DNA from: Actinernus sp. WN-2022
Lineage: Eukaryota > Cnidaria > Anthozoa > Actiniaria > Actinernidae
Direction of reading: 5' to 3'
Assembly: GCA_030867875.1 (NCBI GenBank)
Contig: JAOWCC010001751.1
Span: 21,164,026 to 21,228,025, forward strand
Length of the DNA: 64,000 nt
Below are positions 22,073 to 32,400 of the stretch, in pieces (the stretch's first letter is position 1; the number at the start of each line of letters is the position of its first letter). The translations under genes were made by a program, and so were the position numbers. The notes under the pieces are model-generated. The model made no database searches. It saw nothing but the letters and a program-made list of their open reading frames with translations, and had not been told where the DNA came from.

Positions 22073-22860
22073 ATTTTTTAAGAGTTCCTGTTCCTCATAT
22101 GAAATGAACATTCCCTAATAACTAAAAGAAAAAAAGAAATATTGTGGCTTGCATGATTATATGCTTTTTTATTACTACATTTGTACAAAGTTTGCAAATA
22201 TTTGTATATAAATTATTTATTTCGCGATGTGAGCACAACCACTCACAGACAGCATTAATCAACTAATTTGCATATTCCACAAATCTGAATTAATTCCTCT
22301 GGAACAAGATAACATGGATTTCACATAACAACAACACGTTTATTCACTCATAATATATACATATGCATGATATCCTGATAGTCTTGGATCTTACACTTCC
22401 AATTCTCAACAGAAGAGTTTTGGTGGACGTCATTCGTCAATCAAGAAAAACACGATCTGCGTTTGCAAAATAAGTTCTTCTAAATACACATTTAGCTCAT
22501 GTGTATTTAGACTCGTTCTATGAATGATTTGGGGTTGAAAATAGTTAGGTTTTTTTTAATTTCAGGGTTAGGGTTTTAGAAGGTTAATTTGTATGAGAAT
22601 TTGAGAAAATGAATTATTACGGGATTATTATTTTATATTAATGAACCAAGTGCCGGGGTATTCTGCAATCGCTCCGATTTAACTCATAATATTCACGTGA
22701 ACGACAAACAAAGCAGCTTAAAAGCATTACTTACCGGACTTGTTCGCATCTAGAAGGGCAGGAGGAGAACAATAACAAAGTAGAAAGCAAATAAGTTATC
22801 AACTCAAGGACGCCATGTTGTCGACAAACTAGTTTCCAAGCTCTCTCGACTGCACTGCGC
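22073..22860 (-). repeat. Duplicated segment, part 2, with dead first-exon copy
   Basis: Reverse complement of 9340-9940, with about 180 bp extra at roughly 22492-22675. The ATG GCG TCC TTG AGT frame on the minus strand meets TGA at the sixth codon because about 20 bp present at 9365 are missing here. The donor-like GTAAGT is kept. Confidence 0.8.
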
Positions 22861-22864
22861 GAAA

Positions 22865-23095
22865 GTGGAAGCGCCTGAGTGGAAGCGCCTGAGTGGAAGC
22901 GCCTGAGTGGAAGCGCCATTTGAAGCTCCCAGCCCACCCCTCCCCTCAAAACTGTTTTCAGTGGTTTTAACTCAGAGTCTGTTTGTACTTTCTGTTATGT
23001 GTCGAATATTTCTCACAGTCCTCCCCCCTCGGCGCCAAAGTCGGTGCGCCTGAGTGGAAGCGCCTGAGTGGAAGCGCCAAAGTGGAAGCGCCAAC
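22865..23095. repeat. 16-bp tandem GCGCCTGAGTGGAAGC repeats (two clusters)
   Basis: About four copies at 22867-22918 and three or four at 23045-23095, each containing GGCGC next to GGAAGC. On the minus strand they repeat the TTGGCGCTTCCACT seen once at 9304. Could be amplified E2F-like sites or simple slippage. Confidence 0.7.
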
Positions 23096-23329
23096 GTGTG
23101 ACCCCTATCGGCTTCCGTAGCTTTGACTCTTCCATTCTATTAAAATCTTTGTCATCCCAATGAGAAGACTGTGAGCTATCTTCATTTGGCTTTCCTTCCA
23201 TTTTTCTGGTAAAATCTTGCGCTCAATGCAATGGCAGCGCCTCGAGTAAATACATTTTAGCCCGCAGAATGAACCATTATACTCTGCAAAATGAGCCACA
23301 ATGCCCTTTGAATTGATTATAATTAACAA

Positions 23330-23572
23330 TTATTCACCGAAGTGGAGGTGAATAGTGGTGGATATTTGCCGAGCCGCTTGTATATACCACACTCCAGGTG
23401 AATAGCCAGCACCAAATAGTTATTTTATTTTCTGTCAAATGGACAAAAACTCGCGCGAGATGATCGCTGCTTTGCTCGGAGGTGAATATCAAATCATATT
23501 CACTGTTTGAGTAGTCAATCAGAGCGCGCGAAAAGTGATATTCACTGGTGTGGTATATATACACACTAATGA
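23330..23572. mobile_element. MITE-like fold-back with TATATACCACAC ends
   Basis: GTATATACCACACT near 23378 and GTGTGGTATATA near 23560 are inverted. The inner arms also pair (GGTGAATA... and ...TATTCACTGG). Related ends, GTATATACCACACAAGTG, occur at about 41038. No coding sequence. Confidence 0.55.
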
Positions 23573-24434
23573 CAATATCTTCCCTCTGGTCCCTTTTTGG
23601 CGCTTTAATTTTAAACCTTAAAAAGCTAACATTTTCAATTGCTTTCTTCGCTCCTCTATAATTTAAATGTCAAGGCGTCAAACTAGGAGGGACTACCCAT
23701 TTTATAGCGGAACTTGATTCATACTTAAAAATGTCGGTGAGCCCTTCAGTAAACAATAGAAACAAAGGTCAATATAATACACAATTTTATTCACAAACTT
23801 CAGCTGAAAGTCTAGAGTGCCTATGAACTTAAAATCATTTGGAACGGCATTCAGATCCAGAAATATTGTACCATTCTACTGTTCAATTAATGTAGATACG
23901 AAAAATAAGCAAGTTTCATTGATGTGTACGGGTGAACAAGTATTCCTTGACAAGTTTTATTTGCTCGTGTGTATGGCAGCAAAACGCGACTAGTTTTCCT
24001 TGGTGGTAGCGGAATGTCTAGGCTACGGTGTAGTACTTTAGAAGGCTCTGCGATTCCTTGTCTAGCCGTATACACGAGCAACTTTTGAGACTTGTAAAGG
24101 AAAACCTTGTCATGTTTTTCCAGGCCTACTCTGACTCCTAAAGTCGCCTTAAATCACATTAAATCACTTTAAGAGGGTATTCAGCTGTTACTCCTTCTAA
24201 TCAGGTTTGCTTAAGTTGCCTAAACAAGCAATTCTTCAGTTTTTCTTTAGTCGCCTTAAGTTGCCTTAAATTTCTCCAATTTTCCCATTCCAAACGTCGA
24301 ACTTTTCATGTACTTAATACAAACATTAGATTCGGCACATTACAGCGACTTTAGGACCCGGAGTAGGCGGCCTTTTTTGCCGAAGACAAGCAAATAAACG
24401 TCAAGGAAAACTAGCTCGTGTACACGAGGCTAAA

Positions 24435-25582
24435 CATTTATAGAGGAAATCGGCTAACACTGTTGCCACCCAATTCAGATCATGTGATGTGAAACACACA
24501 TTACTCTGGAGACTCTTTGAAAATTAATTTTATTCAGATAGGCATGATTGCATTATGATTAGAATGAAACAAAGGGCTCCTAAGGGCAACTCGTGGAAGG
24601 TCAGGGAGCTATTTTGGCATTACTAAAAATCACATGACTGATGACGTCATCATTACGTCATCGCCACTAAGTGTTTGTGGGGACCATTAGAAATGAGGGA
24701 GAAATGGGCATGTACTTAATATCGCGTGACTGAGGCATCCATGTGGATCCAATACACACGACTTGAGTCAACTCGTCAATACTAGATGACGTCATCGCCA
24801 CTAAGTGATTTGCGGGAACCCAATACAGGTTTTGCACCATCACGTGATTTCCTAGCAACTGTTGCTACGCCGCCATGTTGGATGGCACTGTTTAACCATG
24901 AACTCGACCAAAGAGTTCAGCCGTCAGTGAGCGCAGCTCATAAAAGTTTGAAACATCGCTAAGATCACAGTATAGACAAGCCGATATATGTAAAAAATCT
25001 GCAATAGTTTCCATTTCTCTTAATTTTGGCCAGATTCTATCACAGTCTTCGTTACTTGGAGGAAGTACGCCATTTTGGTTTTACCTAACTGCTCCCCTCC
25101 CTGATATACAAATTGCATCTAGCTTTCCGTAAGAATCAATAAAAAGCCTTTTACTTAATATTTAGTTTTAAGATGATCTTCGAAAACATCCAAAAAGTTT
25201 TTTTTGTTGAGCATTGCCGCACCGGCTCACGAACTGTCTGAAATAAGACATTTTCAATGCGGATTAATCAGGTTTGAAGTGTCTGGCATTAGAAGGGCAC
25301 CGTCAATATATTTTCTCCAGCATGACCAAATTTGGACGCGTAATATAAAACTCCGTCAATATATCTTCGGGAAATCGAACACTATTCGGACAGCAAACGG
25401 AGAGTCTACGATGTACACAGAACAAAATGAATAAATTAGCTTGTTCCACTAACCCTAATAACTCGTTCTGCGCTTGCGCGCATCCGAGTTAAAAAGGAAT
25501 AATTCCCCAGAGTAGCATCTGTTTACATCACATGATCTGAATTGGGTGACAACAGCGTTAGCCGATTACCTCTATGTAGTTA
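24435..25582. mobile_element. 1.15-kb element with ~75-bp terminal inverted repeats
   Basis: The left end contains ATCGGCTAACACTGTTGCC and CAATTCAGATCATGTGATG; the right end is the inverted match (GTTAGCCGATTACCTCTATG). The interior holds GACGTCATCGCCACTAAGTG twice (24652 and 24784) and GCCGCCATGTTGG. A 76-codon frame (25204-25434) has no recognised domain. Confidence 0.7.
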
Positions 25583-26302
25583 ACACTGAATATGCGTCTT
25601 AATAAAACTGAGAAACATCTACAAACGCATCCAAAAAGTACTACTTAATAATTTCACACCAGCGTTACAACATAGGCCCAACATTGATAGTTCCAACGAT
25701 GTTACAACAACAACAATTTTATTTACCCTTATGAATGAATAAATACTACGGGGCCGCTGGCTTCCCGAAATAACCATATAGAAGCCAGATGTAAGGAAGA
25801 AATATAAAATACATATAAATACAGTAATGTTAGACTGTTTGGTTAGCTGTAATTTGTTTTAAATGCATTTCTGCGGGCCGGATGGCGGACCAATTTTTGT
25901 TATTGGGCGAAATGGATGATGGAAAACAAAATTTCATTCAACACAGTGTTGGCTGAATTATATTAGATACGTGAATTATCAAACAAAAGGCTAGAACACT
26001 CTGGTAAAATGTACGTACGTACATGTTACCATCGATAATCGATTATACTGGTTTGATTATATGATAATTATTATAGTTATGATTCGATACGATACGATAC
26101 AATAAAAAAATATTTATTTAAGCACGATACGTTTAAATGCAGCCAATAGACCGATTTAGCTTTTGTACATTTGTGGTCAGATCATCAGACAGCCCTCTAG
26201 AGGATTCAGTGCTTTGTTTTCCAATTACAGAAATGTGTACATTTCCTCTTAGGATACAGAATAACAAGAGAAAATTACTCGAGGGAAAAGTGAGGTGACC
26301 TG
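25583..26302. other. No gene; small GATAC repeat
   Basis: Short repeat CGATACGATACGATAC at about 26085-26100; otherwise nothing that I can identify. Confidence 0.4.
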
Positions 26303-26543
26303 AATAGGAGATATTGTAGTTGAGTCTACGAATAGCAGTTTCAGCGGTATTGACCCAAACGCCTCACTTCAATGTAATGAAGCGCCATTGAAACTGTATC
26401 TAAATTAGTCGTGCTTGTTTAGGAGGGTGTTGGTGTCGTGTAAGAATGATGGTTTCAATGGCGCTTCATTACATTGAAGTGAGGCGTTCGGGTCAATACC
26501 GCTGAAACTGCTATTCGTAGACTCAACTACAATATCTCCTATT
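26303..26543. repeat. Near-perfect 92-bp inverted repeat (57-bp loop)
   Basis: Arms 26303-26394 and 26452-26543; I see a single mismatch (CCCAAACG/CCCGAACG). Starts AATAGGAGATATTGTAGTTG. No target duplication is obvious. A transcript would fold into a long hairpin. Confidence 0.85.
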
Positions 26544-26549
26544 GGGGCA

Positions 26550-27600
26550 TCAAATGTAATCACGTGGTTGTACTGGGTTGCAAAAGAATCTTAATTCATA
26601 TTTAAAGTCACTTGTAAGAGATCGGGAGTGTTATTAGCGTTTTTAGAGAGCTTGCCACCCAGCATCCATGGCAACGCCTTTCCCATGGGGATCACGAGCT
26701 CAATTCAATCGTTAAAGAAGTATTATACCACCACGTGACTGTTAGCTGCAAAGGGTCTATTGGTGATATGGGCGTGTATCAACATATATAATAAAATAAA
26801 TGTGATTAAAATAATACGTATATATATATATAGGGTATACACAAACGCACATGCAGTTCATTGCTTACATAGTATGCACACATTTTAGAATTATAAGAAT
26901 ATAAATTTCACCAATAGGATACTCACTGCTCGTCCGAAGGGCAATCAGGCACTATAACCAAGCGCCATGTTTGCACCCTTTCAAATATTAACCGCGAACT
27001 GGTCTAATAAAACATCCTGTAACTAAGATTAAAAGTTATTTAATTTATATAATATTTGTATATATATATATATATATATATATGTTATAATATAATGGTT
27101 TGGTAGAAAATCAGGTCTGGGATTTGGATATTCTAAAATCATTACCGCTCTAAACTCGATCCCGCAACGTGGAAAAGTAATTCTTCTTGTCACTAAGTGG
27201 CTTGTTCAGTGTTTGGAAAAGGTTATACAGTGCTTCGAGTCCCTGCCTTGTGGTGCATCGACAATCCAGGGGGTGGGTCCAGGGGGTTTCTACCCCCTAC
27301 CACCCCTGTTGGCTTTTGTACATTCTCGTTTTTCTTTGCTAAAATGCTAATTCCTGTGCTCAAAATGTTCCCCAAAATGATCGTACAAGATTCTAAAATT
27401 CTCGGAACTGCTCTTTAAAACCGTTCTTCAAGTGTATATCATCAACACAGCCGACGACGCATAATGCAGAAACTGCTGACCAGTGACCATCCTTTCCCAG
27501 GCCCTCTCTAAATTTCTTGCCAAAGTTATTCAGTCGAATTTCAAAATCAAAACAAATGGTTAAAAATCATTTCGTTATAATTATTAATTAAAAGGAGCGT
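26550..27600. repeat. Repeat fragments and (TA)n microsatellite
   Basis: 26555-26700 is a diverged copy of the unit tandemly repeated at 59.6-60.1 kb (GTGGTTGTACTGGGTTGC, CGCCTTTCCCATGG). A (TA)n tract lies at 27059-27083. No gene; a 73-codon frame (27197-27418) is unsupported. Confidence 0.5.
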
Positions 27601-27821
27601 CCATATATAATAATATATCCGCGAGTGAAACCGGATTGAGCTATTTTTAGAATGTTTACTGCGGACCGCAGCGCCACCTATTATCGAGATTGAGAATAAT
27701 TTGTGGTTCTCCGAGGTGTGGTTTGATTGGATTCTCAAAGTGAGGGCACGACAATGCCCGCGAGATATGACCGGATTGAGCTATATTTAGAACAGATCAG
27801 TACTGACTCGCAGACTAAAGC

Positions 27822-28028
27822 CCGGTTCACACGACGTCGTAATCGTAATAATAATAATAATAATAATAATTGACAAACTGATTGTATTTCCGCTGATCAA
27901 ACTGTTTGCATTCTTGCGATTTGCATGCTTGGCTTATATATGATTACGACTGTTTTCTTGGTCATGTTTGTCGTTCCGGTTCACATGTCTGTTAATTATG
28001 ATTATGTCGCCGTGTGAACCAGGCATTA
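27822..28028. mobile_element. MITE with GCCCGGTTCACACG ends
   Basis: GCCCGGTTCACACGACG at 27823 and CGCCGTGTGAACCAGGC at 28007-28023 are inverted. ATAATCGTAAT-like segments pair just inside. An (AAT)n tract occurs at 27847-27870. Element about 205 bp. Confidence 0.65.
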
Positions 28029-28494
28029 AATGTATGGGAGATGGACGCTCCTGGTATTAATTAATTATTTATTGTTTGAAGACGTTTTAAACATTGCCAA
28101 AATGCTAGCATTATTCTCAATGCTTTTTTCCTTGCCAAAATGCCCAACTGTTTTCTTAAATTGTAATTCACTGTGAGTTAACTAAGTTGTAAATTTTCTT
28201 ACAAGTTTTTGAGGTCTTAAACCATTTCTTGATCTGCAGAGCCTTCGCTCTTTCGGCCAGCGAAGCACAACGTTTTGCCGCACTGTACCTCTGGGGTAAC
28301 TTTAGTTATTTCCAATCATCAAAAAAAGTAAGACACAAATACGGTCACTTCCTGGTCAAGAAAAGTTGAGGGTCTTCCATACAGTCTATTTTATGAAAAG
28401 ACAAGAGAAGAGAAAAAGGAATAAAGAGTCCTGCTGCTAAACGACATATTTTAAAAGCTCTACGTAATAGATAAATCGATAAAGGATGAATGGC

Positions 28495-28562
28495 CGATTT
28501 TTATCCGATTTACAAACTCGAGCTGAAAGCGAGCGTTTGTAAATCCGATAAAGATCGGACAC
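28495..28562. repeat. Short perfect hairpin
   Basis: CCGATTTACAAACTCG pairs with CGAGCGTTTGTAAATCCG, extended by TTTTTAT/ATAAAGA. Unexplained; probably a MITE core. Confidence 0.5.
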
Positions 28563-28683
28563 GAATTCTGTATCGGGCTTATCAAACGTCTAGATGTAGA
28601 GTTTTCAGTTATTTTGGCCGAGAAAATTGAAGCAAAATTTCTGTAAATCAGAACGCTGTGATTTCCTTTTGTTTTTGCTTAAC

Positions 28684-28985
28684 GAATACCGTTCTACATC
28701 AAGCGAATAGCAGAATATTTCTTGTTTTGAGTGTTCCGTTGAGTTGTTATTAGGTGACGTCAATCCGGCGAAGATAATTTATTAGACATAAACATGCTGG
28801 TAAAAATAAATGACATTTTATAATCAGTGATTTTACCAAATATTTTGGCTAAATCAGAGTAGTTTTATTCCCAAGGAGAAATAAATGACGTCACACATTA
28901 GCATTTTGGAGATGTAGATGCAACACTCAAATTAAGAAATATTCAACTATTCACTTAACGTAGAATCGATATTTGTAATAACATT
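28684..28985. mobile_element. Member of the ATATCGATT-core MITE group
   Basis: GTTCTACATCAAGCGAATAG and GAGTGTTCCGT at the left are mirrored by GCAACACTCAAATTAAG and ACGTAGAATCGATATTTGTA at the right. It shares CATGCTGGTA and AGTGATTTTACCAAATATTT with copies at 42.3 and 49.0 kb. The 3' UTR of the ABCB gene may run into it. Confidence 0.65.
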
Positions 28986-29201
28986 ACACGTTAATATAGA
29001 AGCACAAAAGAAGCGTGAAACCCAAATAGTCCCCCGTGAATATTATCACACAACCTAGTTTTCTACACTATAGACACTGCTGACCACACAGTACCACCAC
29101 TAAATATACTCTTCGCGTTGGGGGAACATTTCCTGTCGTGCGAATATGGCTCATTTCTGCTGTTACATGCCAAGCACGCTGTATAAGGATCCAGGTACCA
29201 A

Positions 29202-29411
29202 TTACTCTGTATTGCTAGAGAACACCTGTGCATTGACTAGACCAGCGTATGTGCCATTGAGTGCCATGAGGTCCTGATGAGTGCCCTGTTCCACTACCCG
29301 ACCATGATCAATGACAGCTATCATGTCCGCATTCTTGACAGTAGACAGACGATGTGCGATAACGATGACAGTACGACCCTCGCTAGCAGCGTCCAGCGCA
29401 TCTTGTACGAC
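29202..29411 (-). CDS. ABCB last exon: NBD2 H-loop and stop
   Basis: 210 nt including TAA. Encodes [20 protein letters not shown] then [29 protein letters not shown], and a short tail ending VFSSNTE. Acceptor CCGTAG. A possible poly(A) signal AATAAA on this strand lies at 28864-28869, about 330 bp downstream, but it sits in a MITE, so the 3' end is uncertain. Confidence 0.96.
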   Translation of the reverse strand, partial: VVQDALDAASEGRTVIVIAHRLSTVKNADMIAVIDHGRVVEQGTHQDLMALNGTYAGLVNAQVFSSNTE

Positions 29412-32400
29412 CTACGGAGACCCGGGAAAGAATACATTTACTGACGCGCGGCTTGAATATTTCTCATGGAAGATGATGGTAGGACAGAACGCGAACCGCG
29501 ATAAGGGGTGGAACGTTTGACATATGGAGGAAGATGTGAAATGTTCGAAGAAAACTGAGTATATCTAGCTCTAAATCATGTAAAAGAACAACTTTATGAA
29601 TTTTGATTTCCTGGAACCAGAGGCCTTATAGAGAAGAGAGCGAGGGAGAGAAACCCAAGCGAAGAAAGGCCTCTCACCTCGACCATTCAGAATCTCACTT
29701 TTGTTCAAATTTGAACCTCGTCTCTGATTGGCTTCTTACACCCAGCCCTGATACGATGATATTTTTGATTGGACCGGAAATGTAGGCACAGACGCGAGGC
29801 AGTATAACGACGATTTTGATTGGCTTAGAAATGTAGGTACAGAAGCGAGGCTGGTAACATCGAAGTGAAGTTCTCAAATGGCCATGGCCAGTCTCCTTCT
29901 TTTCTTCTCTCAGCTAGGGTAGAATGTTTATGACGTCACGTGGAAACACACTATTGAGCAATTATCTGTTTCCTTTGCTTTATCTGGGTCAAGTTGTTGT
30001 TTCCAAAACTAACATCTACTAGCTCCCCTCCCCAAGTATATCAATGGTTCACCCCTAACCTTTAAATATGTCAGCACGTGTTTGATTTCCATTTATTTTG
30101 CAGTTCATTTTTCTACTGTAGGGACCAAGCTTGCAGGTGAAATACAATACAATGAAAAAAGTTAACAACAGATACTCTTAAAGCTTTCACTATTATCTAA
30201 GTTATGTAAGGCGACAGGTCTAGATAAGACTTCTTCGTGAATGTGCTGCCTACTGCTAGTTCTCTGTTCAATTGTTTCTGGTATTTTCCCAGACGAGTGG
30301 AAATATTCTAAAGTTATCCCATTAATCAAACGGGTTGAAAGCTCAGACTTACGTAATTATTGCCTTATTTCGATAATTCTTGTAGTGGCAATTAACAAAT
30401 TGAAGTTAGTTTTTTATGTGTCTGTCCTAGAGGATACTGACGTCAATTTTACAACAACAAAACACTTTTAGCTTCAAACGAAAGCCGCACGCGCACTACT
30501 TCACAAATGACGTCGGCTTTTGTTGTCTGTCAATATTGCATATGAAAATAAGCCAATCAGATTGCGAGAAATTTGGCGGTTGTTGTAAAAACTCTATAGT
30601 TGTTTAAATGAGAATAAATTAACTTCAGACCATCAATTGGTTTTAACATCGACCAAGGCAGTTGGACCTCAAGAAAGCTTTCGACACTGTCGATCAAAAT
30701 ATTCTATTATATGGACAATAGTGTTTTGCTGAGAAATAAACCACTCCTACAACTCAAACGAAACTACATTCGGGTACTGAGTAGCGTATTTTCCATATCC
30801 TCACTAGTGAAAATATCGATGACGTCACGTTTGCCGCCTTTTGAACTACAAAGAGGGCGACAGGTTTGTGAAAATCACAGAGAAAGATGTAAACAGCTTA
30901 AATGAGCTGCATGACAATGAGTATTATGCTAGCCTAATACCATCTAAAACTCTCGACTGCAACGAAGAGACAACAGAACACTATGAAACTCCCCAGAACA
31001 GGTTGGAAAGATCACGAAGACTGACAGTAAGTAAAATGAATAGATAATAATTATTTGAGTCCATATAATAAAAAGAAAATTACACGGTGGTTTGAAGATA
31101 AACTTCATATCTTCTCACCACCGCTTAATATCCGTAATATCTAACCTAGAAGAATACGGAGTTAGGGGTGTCTCGGGTGTCTCGTTTAAATCGTACTTGG
31201 ATTGTCGTAATCAAAGATGGTTTGTAAATGGTTCTCTTTCAGATAACAGACCACTAACTTGCGGTATTCCACAGAAACAATCCTAGGGCCGCTTCTATGT
31301 ATGGACCCTTTGCACGTGACGTCATAGCCGCCATGTTGGTGTACAGTTAACAAGATTCCTCGTTAGCTTCTTTTGTTGTGTACACCAACATGGCCGCCAT
31401 GTCCTTTGTCATTTGAATCTCGTTACATAAATGACTTGCCTATCTGCTTTTCGAACTCTCAACCACGAATGTATGCCGATGATACGCACTCAACTAATTA
31501 AGGTCTCGCTAAAGTCAATGATTGGCTCATTGCAAACAAGCTTACAGTTAATAAGTCCAAAACTGACTTCATGTTATTAGGGTCAAGGAAAAAGTACTAA
31601 TAGATCCCCATCTCTTGTTCTTGGTAGCGCCCGTATAAAACAAGTTTCCACTACATGCCGTGCTCATATTAATGAAATTTAATCCTGGAATGTATATATA
31701 GCAATATACTATCCAAGAAAATTAAATTAAGAAAATCGCCCTTTTCCAATTTTGATAGCTTATGAACCTCCGAAAGTTTTGAGTATTTCTGTGTAGAAAG
31801 TTTTGGTTTAAAGTGAATACTTTGTTCTACGCTTGTTTGAAATCGTGTAAATGTGACCTTTCCTGACCCATGACCGCGTAAGTAAAAACCTGGGTAGACG
31901 TCATCTCCTTAATGCATAGAAAATATACACAGTTTTTGAGTAGTTAGTAAAGAAACAAGTTATTTTAGTCAACATGTTAAGTATTTCTTCAAATGATTGC
32001 AAAGCCGAATTAATTATATGACGTCAAGATTACATCTACCCAGGTTTCGACCCAGGCTTTTACTTACGCGGTCACTGATGGGTCAGGAAAGGTCACATTT
32101 ACACGATTTCAAACAAGCGTAGAACAAAGTATTCACTTTAAACCAAAACTTTCTTCACAGAAATACTCAAAACTTTTCGGAGTTTCATAGGCTATCAAAA
32201 TTGCAAAAGGGTTATATATAATAATTAGATAATAATGAATAAATACAAAATCGAGTACGATAATAACATTATGCTACAAAAAAATTGAATGCAGGCAGCG
32301 CAACTGCATTATGATGGCTGGAGAAACTAAGAGTCTCGGCATCTCATCCTGAAGGCTATTACGGTCAGCTACAAATCATTAAATAGTCTTGCTCTTGAAT

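Larger units (their letters stand above)
30240..31660 (+). pseudogene. Degraded LINE (non-LTR retrotransposon) reverse transcriptase
   Basis: Fragments in RT order: [18 protein letters not shown] (30275-30330), [14 protein letters not shown] (about 30665-30708), [13 protein letters not shown] with [14 protein letters not shown] (31180-31300), YINDLPICF with YADDT (catalytic motif, about 31425-31490), and [17 protein letters not shown] (about 31515-31565). Stops, frame changes and at least three insertions break it. The order fits CR1/Jockey-type LINEs. It sits antisense in the last ABCB intron. Confidence 0.85.
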
